Shown: positions 37,323 to 51,387, counted from the stretch's first letter. The stretch is DNA of 64,000 bases from Marchantia polymorpha subsp. ruderalis (GCA_037833965.1 AP031353.1:6450501-6514500), one strand, 5' to 3'. Notes: generated from the sequence alone by a model not told the origin. Translations and numbers: made by a program.

Positions 37323-39511
37323 TGCATTTTACACTTGTGGTATCACTCGAAATGCAGAGAGTAGTAAACAAAATTCATAAGAAAATTGAAACTCTAGTGG
37401 GTTTGAACTCATTATGTAGTCTTGAGAGTAATGAATACTCACCCATGGAACCAGAGTGGTTGATACTTTCTCCAAGCATTTGGCCAGAAGCGTGAGGGTA
37501 TAAAAAGAACCTCATAAAAGGTCTCCTTTGAAGGCAAATGAGCTCACGAGATTTGGTCGTCGGAGGTGAATTACGTACAGAGAACTCCAAGTACTCAGTT
37601 CCTTTTCTTCGCTGGATCGAAATGATTTTCCGGACCGGATGAACCTCGTAACCGCATATTGAATGCCAGTCAGACAGCCAGTCAGGATAAAGCAACAGCG
37701 CTAGTTTTACTGTCGGAGGCATCCGTGGCAGTGGACAAGACGACTAACCACGGTCAACGTGACCGAGAACTTCACTCAGTAGGGCAAGTTAACTCGGCAC
37801 TTGGTTAAGAAAGACGACGAAAAGGCGGGGGCCCAGATGCGCGACTGGTGTTCGAGTTGTGGCCAATGCGCAGTGGGGCCTGGGCTTTGGGAGCCCCTTC
37901 AACCACTCGATGACATCTGCATTGACCGACTTCGCCTTTCTGCAGGAATAATCTCTCGCGAAAGGATTTTCTTTTCATTTTTGTATGTTTGTTCCCCCGG
38001 CGAGTGGCATTTGGGAGCTCAGAGACTTGTTCAGTGAATGGAACCCTCTCGCAGTATCTGTCAGTGGGACCGAGCACTAGAAAAAGGCGCCTAGCGAGTT
38101 TGTTTCTCTCCGATCGCCTTTAGATTACTGTCACCGGGTTCGTACAACTCCCACCCGATCATACGAAGGACCAACTCGAACGAACTCCACGCTCGGACGA
38201 ATTTGTTGGAGACCTTGCCACCGAAGATTCATGTTCTCACGGCGGGCTTTACTGCGTAGGAAGAATCAGGATCAGGGAGCTTGCTGCATGTTGGGAGTTG
38301 TTTTGGAATCGGCTGCAGAGGTGCACATTCCAAATCACACGACATATGTTCTTTTGCCTTTGGGTTTGGAGTAGATCTTGGAAGGTCAGAGTACTTGAAG
38401 GTGTCGAATTCAGCAGTTCAGGCGAGCTGCTGGCTGTCCTCCTTACGGGGTCAGGGGTAAAGCTGGGTTATATTGGGCCCAAAGTGTGCTCGAGATTGTA
38501 ATGCGGGTAGTGTTTCCTTTTTTGTAAGATTGGAGAGAGGTTTTGAGTTTTTATCGTGGGTAACTTTTTTTTAGTTCGTACAGCTTTAATCCGGAAGTGT
38601 TGGAGAGTCAATGAGAAGAGACTGAATGAATTTATGGAACATCAGGGAAGAAGATTACGTTGCAGTTTCAGTATTGTGCTGAGCAGAAATATATTTTCCT
38701 AATGAGCATCAAAATAGACTGTCCATCTTTTTTTTGGCTGATTCATATAGGAGTATCACACGCCACTCAGTCCGATCACGTCAGTTTGTGCTTGGGAATG
38801 TAGCAGAGAGACTCCATACATTCCATTATTGAAAATGTGGGATTTGTGGGAGATAGGACGAAGAGCCAAGTAAATTACACACTTGGAGTTTTGTAATCAG
38901 CAATGATGGTCACCTTACATGTGATTCCACGGGATTGTTTGTCTGTCGAATATAATTTCGAATATTTGTACATTACGCTCATTAACTAGTGAACAGCGAA
39001 GCAGAGCAGTTCAGTCAGTACCACCGCTGTCCTTGTTAGTCCGTCGATGGCAATGGATGCAAAGTGGTTAAATGCGGACGAGTTTGCGTGCACCCGTCCA
39101 AAGCTCGATCGCCTCAAGGCACCTCTTGTGTGTGTGTGACTCTGTGCTCTGGCGTAATTATGACAGGAACGAAGCCATACCGTAAGTGAGAGGTTTTGGG
39201 AGTGGTAAGAGCTGATAATTATCATGGTTCACAAGGTATGCAGAATTGCTTCCTTTTGTACCCTTGCTGTACCTCAGTGAATGTATCGCTATTTTTCTTT
39301 CAGCATTTAAGGAGGTGATGCAATTTGTGAGACGCTGCCGAATGTGATCATGATGAATTTCGAGAAAACATACAGAAAGGGAGGGAGAGAGGTAAGGTTT
39401 GATAGAGCATGAAAGGCGCAAACCAGTCCTTCAACAGAGCTTAATTCCGTTGGCTTTGTTTTGTGCTTTCAAGATTATTCGATGGTGAGCTAGGCTGAAA
39501 GGGTCGAGAAG

Positions 39512-42500
39512 ATGGAGAAAATGGAGAAAGTGGAGAAAATGGCGAATGCACCTGGTGATAGGTTCATGGGCTCTCCGTCGACATCTTCTACGTCAGGAGC
39601 TGTCAGTGATGTTGAGCCAGATGATGTAAGTCCTGCAAATATGTGAATAATATCTTCTTCCTTACTTTCTTCCGTATCTTCGGAGGAAAGGAGAAGGCAA
39701 ATGCCCCGTAAATCACCGAGATTGCGTGGACATATCCATCTGGGCTTGTACAACATGCACTTGGATGGAGTTGGAAATTGATCGCAAAGCATGATATCAT
39801 CATATTTCTACAAGTGAAGAATTGGAAAGTAAAGAATGTTCATTATCTTTGGCATGTCCAGTCATCACTTTAGAAGTGAACAAATTCCCTTCAGATATTC
39901 TGCCAATTAGCACTTGAGCGGTAGAAAGCTATGGATGATTAGAAATGCATGGCTATGACTTGCAATCTCGTTTCTGTCAAATCGTCATTTCGTAATGCTT
40001 GTGCATCAAATGATGTTAAAGATCGAGGAAATTGACATGTAGTTGGTTATGAAGTGCTGGTGGAATGCTCACTTTTCAAATCTGGACCATGCTATTATTT
40101 ACGGCGGTCTGGATGACAAACACTAACTCTGTATCCATCTATTTTACAGTTGGAGGGCTTCGACGACTACACCATCGCTTCTTCATGGGAAAAGTAAACT
40201 TCATGAATAAATACCCGTATCATGAGTAGTCTCTAGAGAGATAGTATTTTCGTTTTAAGCTAATCTGTACATTTATGACCTCAGGTTTATTGCCAATGTC
40301 GAGGAGATCTGTCGTGAGTGGCAGGCCGCTGGTCCGTATGACCTTTTGGTATGTTTCAGGAGTGCTAAGTTTTCTTCAACACATGTTGCATAGACTCACC
40401 GTTTTATTATGTTAAAATGTTGGAATTTCTCATCCATTTGCTGCCTAGCGTTCCTGTTTTGAGCATGTTTATTGTTATTGCACGGTGATCTCTCATGTTA
40501 GGTACAGGCTGATGTACAGGTCACGGTGACTGTTTATGCGTTATAGGACAACAGTCTATTAGCGTATGGCTACAGATTTGTACATCACTGTTAAGTCGAA
40601 GATTCACTTCCTTTTCTCTGACCTGTAAACAGAACTTGGGTGCAACTCTCGTGCAAGGTTCCAGAAATTTACATCGCATTCACAAGCAGGTTCCATTTGG
40701 AAAGAAGTTGTATGTGTTAATTTTATTCTTCGAAGTGGGTTCTGGAGATGGTAATGCACCTCAATCTGTTGGTTTGTTTTTGCTCTATCTGTTGGCTATG
40801 TTGGATGTTCTTTACAACTCTAGGTTTTGATGTAAAACAAAGGAAGTGGGTTCTGTAAATTGTTATCTGAGTTGTGTACGTCAAAGAAATGTATGTACTC
40901 TGAGCACCCTGAGCTTACTAGCCCGAGGGTGAATATGAATGTTAACATGAAAGGGTTTCACCTTCACATTTTTCCGCCTCCTGCGTGGTGTTAAAGTGTA
41001 CGAGTATGATTGTTCGTTCTACAGATCTGATATTTAAAACTTTCAAAATATACCAATATTTAATAAAATGTATACTCTTCATCGCAGATTCCAAAGAGGA
41101 GTGGCCCGCTGGTTTGCATCATCTGCAATTATATTTTGGTGTCACTGATTTTCTGGTATGTGATCCCATCTAGACTTGTTGCTAAATCCAAGCTTTGAAG
41201 ATGATAAGGTGCAACATGTCATCTTTCTGTTTTTTTTTGCAAATAAAATAGGCCAGTGTCTTGTGAAGACAAGACACTAGTAAAACTTAAAAGACAAGAC
41301 CTAGTAAAACTTAGAGAAGTTTAAGTTTTACTGGGACACCTAAGTGTGGAGCGAAAAATTATCACTGTAAGGGCTACCCCCGATGAGGGATAGGGAGTGG
41401 AGATTTTCATTTCGTTATTTGATTATTTTGAGGAAGCAATTGCAAATTTTTTCGAGAACCTCAAATATTACCAAAGAAAGCAAAAGATGTTCACTATGAG
41501 TATGAGGTTGGTTTGACCGACTGCCCATTCATCATTAGTGAAAATGACACAATTTCTAGTCGAAATAGGTAGGTATTACAAACTTCCATTACAAGCACCA
41601 AATCATTTGCAAAGAGATATGTGAGTCTTTGAAGCGATACGTTCTTAGTTCCAACGTTTCAGAGGATAAGATCTTATTTAACAAGGGACTTTAAGAACGC
41701 TGACAGTTTGGTCTGTCTTGTTTTACTCCTATTTCTTTGATGTAAATAGCGAGAGAAACCGTCCGTTGCATATTCCAGTATCGTGTCGAGATTATTGTCG
41801 AGATTACAGTTGAGAATTTCTGGAAGTTTTGTACCCTTCTTTCGCAGGTGGCTGTGCCAGTAACCTTGAGTGGAGTCATTCTCGATGCTCCAGAAGCCAC
41901 AACACTTCTCAGCACGGTGGCAGTTGCTCTTTCATCATGTGGCAGGTACCGCATAACGTTCTTATGCATCTCTTTCATTATTTAGTCTCTTTTATTTTGT
42001 CCTAACGAACTAAAGATCAACTTCTTATAGGTGTGAAACTAGGCGAAACGAAAAGGTCGTGATGCAGATAGCAGGGCTTCTCAGATAGATTTTTTTTTTA
42101 GATGTTGTCATTTAATATTCATTTTGACATCAGAGCGTCATGCTCTCTGTTGTATCAACAGCCATTGGCCGGCGTTTGTGCCTGTGCATGACCGCACACG
42201 GAAAGCCTACAGGGGTGTTCAAGGAACAAGCAGTTCATACTCCATCACATTTGAAGCAGACCGGATTGGTAGTTGGGTACCAGTAAGGTTCATGCATTTG
42301 GAAGGCCTTTATGAACTTTTTGTGTCAAAAGTGGTAGGTTCCATTCTAAAAACTGTGAAATTGGTAGCAGTAGAAAGTTCTTTTGTACGTGAGCCCCTAC
42401 GAGCAGGTGGTCATAATGAAACGAGAATGCTGCCATATTTTTTATATGTGTAGAAGCAGGTCTTTCTTTGTCAACCAAGCTTCTGTCCCTTGATGCAGTT

Positions 42501-45500
42501 ATCTTGATGCATCACGTTACTGTCTCTGAAGGCATTCACAGCACCAAATACTGCTGCAGTTCCTTCACTAAGGGTGGAATTTACCATGCGGTTGACTTAT
42601 CAAGCTCCTATGATAGGCTATGAATACCAGAATAAAGGAGGCCCTTCCTCAGTTGCCGAGGCTAAGCCTGACTATGATGGAGAATCTCCCAATGAACCTA
42701 CTTGGGATGAAGATCTTCCCTGGGCAGAGTGGCATAGTGTCGATGATCCAATCAAAGGTAGGTCTGATAATTGTGAGGAGTATGTAATCAAAGAACAATC
42801 TGTGATTTTATTCATGTTTATGTGGATCTCCTTTGCCTTGTATAGTTGATGTTGTAATTTTACTACTTTGGCATGTTTAAGTGCCACCATGTCTTACGAC
42901 TCGCTAGAGTGAAAGATGACCCTCTCTTCTTGACTTCATCTGATTACATATGGGTGTTGACCCTCAGGTTTTGAGCTGATTGCAATATGGAACAAGAGGT
43001 TTGTAAATGATTCAATGGAGATGTCCGAGTATGAGAACACGTCCACGTTTAATGCAGATGAATGGTTTCTCATTCCGACTTTTGCCATGGACAAGTATTT
43101 GTCGCCCCCTACGTGTCATCAGCGTTTTTCTTATGCAATGTTTTTGTTATCCTTTTCAACCTTTGGAACTGATTGTGATTGCATTACAAGAAAGATATAT
43201 GAGCCCATCAGGATCATAGTATGTGGGATAGATACATCATACGTTACTGTATTGATTTCATGCACTTTCTTCCTACTTGTCTAAGTGATGGCTGGAGTTC
43301 ATATAATGATATTGTATTTGTCCTTCTCTTTATCATTGTTAGGTTTGTTCGTCCTGACAAAGGCCTTATAATGTGATGTACTTAGGGAGGACGACCAGCC
43401 GGAGGAGGGATTTGCAGTGCGTCTCGAAGGGCTTGCAAAGGCTTTTCATGTTGCCGGAAATGCGCAATTTTTGGAGGATTTTGCTAATGGTCCATATCAC
43501 ACATCCCTTGAATCCTTTCAAGTATATTTCTAATTAAGAGTTCTAACCGTTTTGTTCTTGTATGCAATGAAGATCTTATTATCTGAAGTTGCATGCAGTC
43601 GTCAAACCGGAGATGGATTTACTACTGGAGACCTTCAACGTGCCACCACCTGGTGTACTTGAACGAGTTGTGAAAGATCTGTTTTACGAAGGTTGGCCTT
43701 GGTCTCATTCGTGTAATTAGCTCTGTCACTTACAGTAGTACCATGATGTTTAATAACATGCTTATCAAGACATACAATGTTATTTGAAAGTACAAATCTC
43801 AGTAGTTTTGGTATACCTCACGAGGGAAGTATTCATCGTATCTTATACCTTGTTGTAATCTGCCTAAGGACATTGTGCATAAACTTGAAGCTTTCAATGC
43901 TGCAAATTCGAAACTCTTTGCAGTCTCATTGCATGCGGAGGCTAATCATAAGAAAATGAGGAAATACAAGTGTTCATAGCTTTGTGGATTATGTATCATG
44001 CTGTAAAGTCGATATATTGATCCATAGGATTGAACTTTAAATAATTACATTTTATTTTTGCAGCTGTTACACCTACTGGTGAGGGATTCACCTATGAGTC
44101 ACGTGGACACTCTGTCAAAGGGGCTCCTCGGGACTCTCTTTTTGGCCGATTTGTCATGCAGTCTTTATTTTTCGGTACCTGCAACATAAAGGGTGAGTAC
44201 GAGATCAGTACTTCTTATCGACAGAAATCAGCACAAAATTTTCAATTATCAGCTGATGCTAGTCCTTCGTGCCCATGTTGAGCTTCGCGTGTCGGTCTCC
44301 TTTCTTGTCAAGCCATTGCGGTTGATCATGTATTACGTCAAATGTTGAGCTTTGCTTCCTTCTAACACTGAAATTTTGTTCGTCAGCTATATCAGAGTTA
44401 TGGTTAGAGTTTGTACGTGAGATTCGATGGTATTGGGAGGAATGCCAAACCTTGCCAAGAGTATCACCTGATGAATCTCCCGATCTTAGAACTTGCTTAC
44501 TTCATCAAAAGTTGCAAATGGTATGTACTAAAACGTAATTCAGAAGTCGAGAAGAAAGTATTATCGTCCTTCATCTTCAATAGAAATGTGGGAGACAGTT
44601 TCTAATGACTGGAAGGAATCTTGTTTGTAAATTATCCAATACAGATTTCCAGTATAATCCTATATAAGTTAGGAGCTAAACTTTTTGGTCCAGATTTCAT
44701 GCTCTTATTATTTGAGTGATAGAAGCCTGCTTCACTCTTGTAAAGATTTTTCTTTCAATAATATTTATGTCTTGCACGTTCAGCTTGCAGTTTGCATTAA
44801 GCTGAAATCAGAAGAGAAGGCGAAAAACAAATCAGCGAAGTTCGCTGCAAGTGCGGAGAAGACAGAAGATGAAAAAACTCGAGCATCTCAGAGGGAACAA
44901 AATGATAATCATCAGGTATCAATTAGTACATTCAAGAAATCAAATTATTTTGCGGAAAGCTGTATATTTGGAGAATAGATGCCTCCTACTGCCCTTAAAC
45001 TATCTCACTTAAGAAAATTATTCTAGACATTGACGTGTGGAGATACTTCAAGTACTAAAGCTCTGTATGCTTGCAAGTGAGTGCAGCAAAACGATGAGCT
45101 AAATGTTCCGAATTTGGACGTCAATCATAATGTAGACATGGACACAAAGTTACAGGAGCTTAACCTAAAGGAAGTTGATGGACATTTTACTGACTCAAAG
45201 AGGTGATCCTTTGTCTAGCCTATGGATTACAACCTCTTCTTTGTGTGTACCGTATGCTAGCACTTTAGCTTCTGGGTGTTGTTTTGGTTTGAATGTTGTT
45301 TTGCTTTGAATGTATATAGTTTCTCCTGCGGATGACTATAGTCTCTACGTTTAGTTTTTAGCTTAATTTTTGTTTTTCATCACTTTTTTCACTCACAAAT
45401 AATCTTCCTTCTTCTGCCTACTCTCTTTATCCCTGGATCTTTTGATTCACATGTTATAAACGCATCTTAGATAGTTTATTATTGTCAAAGCTATGCAGCT

Positions 45501-48381
45501 GTGAGGTTACACGTTCTAAAGATTCTGGGACTGGAAGGATTGCTAACTGGTTGGAATTTGTTCCGCAGTCCTGAAGATGAGATGGAAAGTTTATTCAATC
45601 CAGGGTCCAAAAGTCCTGAGCCTCCTTTACAGATTGAAGCTTGGGAACACCCGGGCGAAGATGCTATCGTGGAACATGGGCAAAGGAGTCCGTCAGTACA
45701 TTCCAGCGAGGACGATGAGAAGTGGGAATCATGTTCTACAGGGGATGATGAAGCAGAGTCGAAGGATGAACGAAAAGGATCTGCTGGACCATTGGGAAAT
45801 ATGATGCTACTCAATGTATATGAACCATTGCATGTTCCGATCACCCAGGTGAGCAGAAGTTTACTTTTACCCGATGATTACATACTTGAGCTATATGTTC
45901 ACACTCTATGACATGTGACTGTAGATTTTATGAACTTTGAGCATAACCTCGTTCGTGTATACGGTGAATCTCACACATGGCAGTGCAGATTATAGAAGTA
46001 TACGGTCTTTTATTGCTTTTAATGCATATGAAGTGTTTGATTATCAAGATTTTATCCATTTTCTTTTCATGTTCAGTTGTGTTATTTTGTGGTCAAATTA
46101 GACTTCAGCGATTCTTGTTCTCTTGACCAAGTATACGATAGCTTAATCATGTTTGACTCTGGTCATGTTATTGACACTCCTTTCATCTCGTTTTTCTGCA
46201 GAGACTGCCAGTGATGACAGAAGACATGTTACTAGAGCGCAAACAGGCAATTGCTGCGCTTAGCAGATCTCACTCCGTAAGACCTACCTGTCTATGCATT
46301 CTACGTGAAAATATTATGTATTTATGTAAGTTTGAACTTGTTTTATAGGCTAGCAATGTTCTGTCATAAGTAGCCTGATGATCTTACGTTTCCTAGATGG
46401 TGCTTCAGAAGAATAAATAAATATTTCTTTAACGTCAATTTATTGATAAAGTCGACTTCGCAGGAGAAAGAAGCGCGTATTCGTCTCCAAACTGATATCC
46501 TTGCCTCAGGTTGGTTTGTTAGCTTCTGCCACTTAGTCCTGAAACTTCCTATGTATCGTGTTTTGGAAGATGAAAGAGAGAACTTTCACCAGTTTGTGTA
46601 TACACTTTATCACCATGCTGTAAAGGATATTAACCGAATGTCAGATAAACCGAATTAACAGATATGTCAGCATTTAAAGCTGCAAATCCTGGGGCAGTTT
46701 TCGAAGACTTTGTGCGTTGGCATCTTCCTGATGACTGGATAGAAGACGACCACGAGTATGTACAAGATGGATACTCGTACTCAAGATTCCTCTCAATCAG
46801 CACAGAGACAGAAAACAATGGAGAGCCGTGGCCACCGCGAGGAAGGCTTTCACAGAAGATGTCACAACCCGGCAACGTGTGGGCTCAGATATGGGATCAA
46901 ATCTTACCTGAAGCTGCATATGAACAAAGGCCTCTTTTTGATTATAAGAGAGAAGGTGAAAAGGTAAGTTCTTGGAACTCTCCTGTGTTAACTTGTGCTC
47001 ACCCTCTGACAAGTATGTCCAGCTCATGAATAAAGATCATCAAGTTTATGTACCAGAGTCTTTTTTTGTTGAAAACTTGAAAGCACAATTTCAGGGACTG
47101 TCTATTGAGCTGAAGCACCGTTCTGGTTTACAGGTGATGCATTATCTCGACACAGTGAGACCACAACAGCTTATTGGACAGATGCTTTGCACAGCCTTCA
47201 TGACTTGTACAGACGTTTTGAAGAGAACCAAAACTGGTGATTTTTCACGATTGCAGTCTGAGCTGGCGCAACTTTACTCCTCAGCTGACATAGTTCTGGA
47301 ACCTATTTCAACCCTGTCAAAATCTGGTACTAAAACTATTCCTTCCCTTTCCTTTCCTGTCTGTGAACTTTATCCAATGATGAATCTCAAATGAAAAGAA
47401 ACAAAGTAATGAGCTCTATTCATGATATCCAAGTGTCAGGGTTGTCTCCTGATGACGGAGTTTTACTGCGTGACATTTGAGGAGAACCTGATACCCTCCT
47501 AAGTTTGGTAATCGTGGAAATATTTATTTCAATTGCTAAGAGCATATTCTCATCAAGAGCAAAGGAATGGACTGTTGTTACTTTGGAAATATTTCAAGTT
47601 CATTGATGGCAAGATGTGTTATAGTCAGACAGTACGGTGATGTCCCACAATTAAAACAATTTCAGGTGGTCACGCTGACAGTGGGAATGCCTGTATGTTC
47701 TTTGTAGACCTGCCTTCGAACGAGGATGTGGAAGTCTGGAACAAGGCTTTGCTTAAACTCTGCGGTGTATTTAGGACTGCAGAAAGGAACGTCTTCGTTG
47801 CAGCATCCCTCTACCAAAAACTGAAGCTAGCTCCACGATCGTTAGAAGGTTTATACAACAGCTTCTTGAGGGATGGCAAGGGTCTCGCCAGAGTTTCTGT
47901 GGTGAGTAGGAAACGAGTTTGTGCGTTTTTCGCTCCATGTGACATGCAGTCTACGTGGAAGGACTTGTAGATCAAGTAGAAGACAAGATATTTCGCTGTC
48001 TGAAAATTTTGTAGCAAATTTTTGGTCGATTTCAGGCTCTGAGGGACTCCCAGCGATTTTACTTATTAACCCACGGAGTTCCACTTTCAGGGAGGTTCGA
48101 GCAATTCAAAAGACGAGAGGGAGCAGATTGCCGAACTATTTCCCCCTCCTGACTCGACCATAGATCTTGGAAAAAGGCTTCGAATGGGCAACTATCTGAA
48201 TGGTTATGAACCCGACGTGCGAGAAGTTAAGCTCCAGTGCTACGAAGATGATCTGCAGAAGACTAGCGGAAGCAGAAATGGGAGAAGAACTGGAGGAAAA
48301 GGGATGGCTTCTCATCGTATGTATATAAGTGGAACAGCTAATGACCTACAGGTTGCCCTTTCTGTGGTCTCCAGAGATTAG
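39512..48381 (+). CDS. RAB3GAP1: Rab3 GTPase-activating protein catalytic subunit
   Basis: Twenty-two exons: 39512-39625, 40150-40193, 40285-40348, 40633-40750, 41088-41155, 41848-41945, 42162-42333, 42532-42757, 42968-43094, 43386-43489, 43599-43691, 44064-44192, 44387-44520, 44784-44915, 45087-45202, 45569-45848, 46202-46276, 46464-46509, 46662-46963, 47134-47326, 47666-47901, 48091-48381. The joined frame is open for about 1053 aa. It matches the animal protein in order: SSWEKFIANVEEICREW near the N-terminus; FEADRIGSWVPVRFMHLEGL; LWLEFVREIRWYWEE with DLRTCLLHQKLQM; EPLHVPITQ; MSAFKAANPGAVFEDFVRWH; EKVMHYLDTVRPQQL; ELFPPPDSTIDLGKRLR. In animals the heterodimer with RAB3GAP2 regulates Rab3/Rab18; the catalytic arginine is reported in the FVRW region, here R732. 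Least certain are the exon 4 end, the exon 8 acceptor (AAG|GC) and the exon 10/11 junction (weak donor GTCCAT). Acidic, Ser-rich linkers lie in exons 14-16. N-terminus: MEKMEKVEKM, a short tandem repeat. Confidence 0.92.
41255..41332. repeat. Paired hairpins and direct repeat in Rab3GAP intron 5
   Basis: AGTGTCTTGT (41255-41264) and ACAAGACACT (41269-41278) form a 10-bp stem with loop GAAG. AGACAAGAC(A)CTAGTAAAAC is duplicated (41267 and 41292). AGTAAAACTTA (41303-41313) pairs perfectly with TAAGTTTTACT (41322-41332). The compact cluster looks like a small foldback insertion inside the intron. Confidence 0.7.
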
Positions 48382-50069
48382 ATCTGGGGAGAGAGGGCAT
48401 ATGTTTCAACTTTCAGTGCGCTGGATAATAAATATTCGGACTCGTCATTCGTTCGAGTTCATCTTCTTTCGGATGTAAGTTGAAGTTGTTTTCCTTCATG
48501 CACCTCTATTTACGAACACTCCTGATGCAAGAACATTCTTTTAGGTTGTAGAGACAAATATCTGCAGTTTTTCGCTATGTGGGTTTTCTAGATTGACATT
48601 GGCCATTTAGTAAATCATCACTCATCGTCGTAAGTTTTAGTTCAGCATCGAATCAAGAAAGACGGTTTCAAGAAATTTGTCCTTCTTTGGATTTCAAGAA
48701 GACGGTCAATTGAAAGTACATCTAAGTCTTCGGGATACTAGGCTAGAATCGATGCTTGCAATCCGGAAAAATATAAATACGAGACTTTTGATATATACGT
48801 GAGCTTAGCTCCCTCTCGCTGCTTGCTCTGTCCAGGGAAGAGTTCTCCGGCAACAGAGTGGCGTTTGCTGTGCTCGCGTCCAAAAATTCGAAGTTGAGTA
48901 ATAAGTAATCTGAACAAGATAAAAGCAAACTGTTTTCTGTACTGCTGGTGAAATACTCATCGTTCTACAGCCTCGCATCCTCAAGTTTCGCACTTGCAAT
49001 GTGCATGACTGAAGCCCAAACCCAGACTGAGGACGTTTCACTCGCGTGAAGCGCGAAAGTCCATCAACTGCGGAGAGCAAATAAAAAGTCGATGTAAACT
49101 ATGGGTAGCACCGTCACTGCTGTGATGACTTCACACGCGGAGATATCAATTCAAGGTCATGAGTTGGAGCCTCGTCGTGGTGAGAATAACGACTTCTGTT
49201 TATTCTGACGTTTACGTGTCATCAAAGAGCACCGAAGGGTTAGCAAAAGTCCACATCAACACCCTTGAAATCAACAGGTCCAGTGATTGTGAGTCACAAT
49301 TTAGAACTGACATGTCACGACGCAGATAACACGGCAGGCATTACATCCCACCTGGTCCTTCACAGGACAGCAATCTTACACACCTTCTTGCCACTGCCAA
49401 CTCCATAGATACACAAAACGTCATTGTAGCTGCAGGTTTAGGACCAGTGGCATTTGGAAGATCTGTGAACGAAGTTTCATTTCACTAAGCACTTGCTCTA
49501 CGAGATGCTAGAATTCAAGTTCGTCCTATACTCACTCCCTGTACAGAAAAAGGGTTTAAAGCTAGGTAAGATTGAAGAGAGTCTAATCTTCTCTAGCATT
49601 TTCCTTTTCGATTTTATTGATTACCTTTTTCGACATAATTAGAGGTTATCTCTAGTTAGTGTGATGTTAACGATGAATGTTTGTAAATCACTAAATTTAA
49701 ATTGGAATGATAATTATGACTTTATTGTCTGATGTTACATTCTTCATGAAATTTTTCTCCCCGGTCAGCTCATTTTAAATATTCTGAAGAAAGGTATTCT
49801 GGAACATATATATGAAACCTAATATGACCTGAGTATATGAGTTATATTATATTTTAAACGTAAATTTTCTTAATCGGGATAAATCATACAGTGTATAGAT
49901 CTTTTTACATATTACACTGAAAATTTATGAAGATGTCTTGATCATTGTGTGTACATAAAATAGGGCTTGAACCTGGAGTCCACCCTTGGGGAAGCATACA
50001 CGACTATGTGATGAAATGAGAAAGATTTAAACATTAATATTATGTTGTTTTCAATTGACGGTGGCATGA
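48382..50069. other. Intergenic between Rab3GAP and tRNA-Ala
   Basis: Rab3GAP 3' UTR then AT-rich spacer. Minus-strand frames at 48743-49080 have no recognised domain and overlap in conflicting frames. Nothing else seen. Confidence 0.5.
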
Positions 50070-50142
50070 GGGGATGTAGCTCAGATGGTAGAGCGCTCGC
50101 TTAGCATGCGAGAGGCACGGGGATCGATACCCCGCATCTCCA
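50070..50142 (+). tRNA. tRNA-Ala (anticodon AGC)
   Basis: A 73-base cloverleaf: acceptor GGGGATG / CATCTCC with one G-U pair and discriminator A; D-arm TAGCTCAGATGGTAGAGC; anticodon arm CTCGC-TTAGCAT-GCGAG with AGC at 50103-50105; T-arm CGGGG-ATCGATA-CCCCG. Internal A and B boxes are intact. There is no encoded CCA and no intron. This is the usual plant nuclear tRNA-Ala sequence. Confidence 0.97.
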
Positions 50143-51387
50143 ATGAAGATAACTTGCTTCTCCGATGTACTGCGTTCACATTGTTTTGCTGTGTTGAGAA
50201 AGTAATACCATCTTCACAACTGCAAGTTCCTTCAGCCTTCAAATTGTCACATCGAATTAAAGATTTTAACAAACGGCATTAAAGTTCAACATTTCTTTCA
50301 AATAAGCGTGTGTTGAAAATTTCCCGCATCAATGCAGGGATGAGATGAATAGATCGAACAGGCTTACATCTTACTAACTAGCAACTCTACCTACATCTTC
50401 TGAAAAATGAAGTTTCGAAGAAAGCCCCATGTTCGAGTACATTACATGTTTGGAAAAATCCGCAACTGCAATAATCTTACTTGAGTTCTCCGATCAGTTG
50501 GTTTTCTCTCTTCTTATTACACACATGCTTCTCAAAAATAGAGAAGTCTTAGGTACACGAAGTTTTGACTTATACGTAGGTCCCCCATCCATTATACCAG
50601 TGCTACAGAAATAATGTGAAGAGTTACTGATCCAAAGTTTAAGCTAAATGTGAAACTCACGTACCATTGTGTGTTATTTTATTTTCGTTTGAATTGACTC
50701 CTACTCATTGATCTGACGTTTTCAAATCATAAAGGATCATTGGCATACTCTTCTTTCTATCTGTATATTGCGGATAGTCTGAAACTTTGGGAAGTAAAGA
50801 AGTTGTATTGAATGATATACAAATAAAAAGGATTGCGTTGTTGATTGTTGTTGTTTTGGCCCCTACTTCCTTTAACTTGTAATCTAGATCGTTTTCAAGG
50901 ACGATTTCAGTGAAGAACCACATGAAACTTTGAAGTGAATGTTGCAGAAAGGACATCGAAAACTTAATTTTGTTTGGTCTTCTTGCGTTCTTCTCAAAGT
51001 GGTGCCATTCAAACCTCCAACTGCTTTGAAACAAGCAGCGAGAAAAGAACCATGAATCTCCAATTGGACTTTACAAATCAAGTATGAAACTTCGTCAGTA
51101 TCTGTTGAGATCATGTCCACAAAGCCACGACATCGTACTGTTTTCACTTCTTATGACATCTGAATATCCATCCATCTTACAATCACTCCACAATCAGTAT
51201 TCAAAATTACTTAGTATAGAATTACTCAGTCACTTCACTGCTTAATAACAAAATCAAAGAAAACTCAGGTCAAATGTTGCTCGCTGGAGAGTCTTCTCCC
51301 ACCACCCGACCGCCAAACGTCTCACAGAAAATTTCGACCAAAGCCTCGTCAGGGCTACGGTTGACAGATTCGGGAATTAGCCTCAAA
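50143..51387. other. Intergenic, no gene supported
   Basis: A minus-strand frame at 50705-51147 is open in two overlapping phases but carries no domain I recognise. No start context or splice pattern supports a gene. Confidence 0.45.

Larger units (their letters stand above)
34186..39511. other. Intergenic between prefoldin 6 and Rab3GAP
   Basis: It contains the PFD6 3' UTR, a tRNA-like remnant (34213-34279, listed separately), and AT-rich sequence to about 37500 with a TA dinucleotide run at about 37301-37322. From 37700 to 38500 GC rises, which may mark a promoter or 5' leader of the Rab3GAP gene. A minus-strand ATG frame at 37722-37375 (115 codons) is discussed among the rejected items. 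No further gene is supported. Confidence 0.45.

Noticed and set aside
37375..37722. Minus-strand 115-codon ATG frame with chromodomain-like text (VRKIISIQRRKGTEYL)
   Set aside because: The EYL-type pattern is reminiscent of a retrotransposon chromodomain, but the aromatic cage residues and WKGY motif are absent, so the resemblance is too weak to call.
48743..49080. Overlapping minus-strand frames downstream of Rab3GAP
   Set aside because: Two short conflicting frames without domains; consistent with chance in a 3' flank.
49960..50015. Possible second tRNA on the minus strand (AGGTTCAAGCCC B-box-like)
   Set aside because: A T-loop-like sequence is present, but no D-arm, anticodon stem or acceptor pairing could be found.
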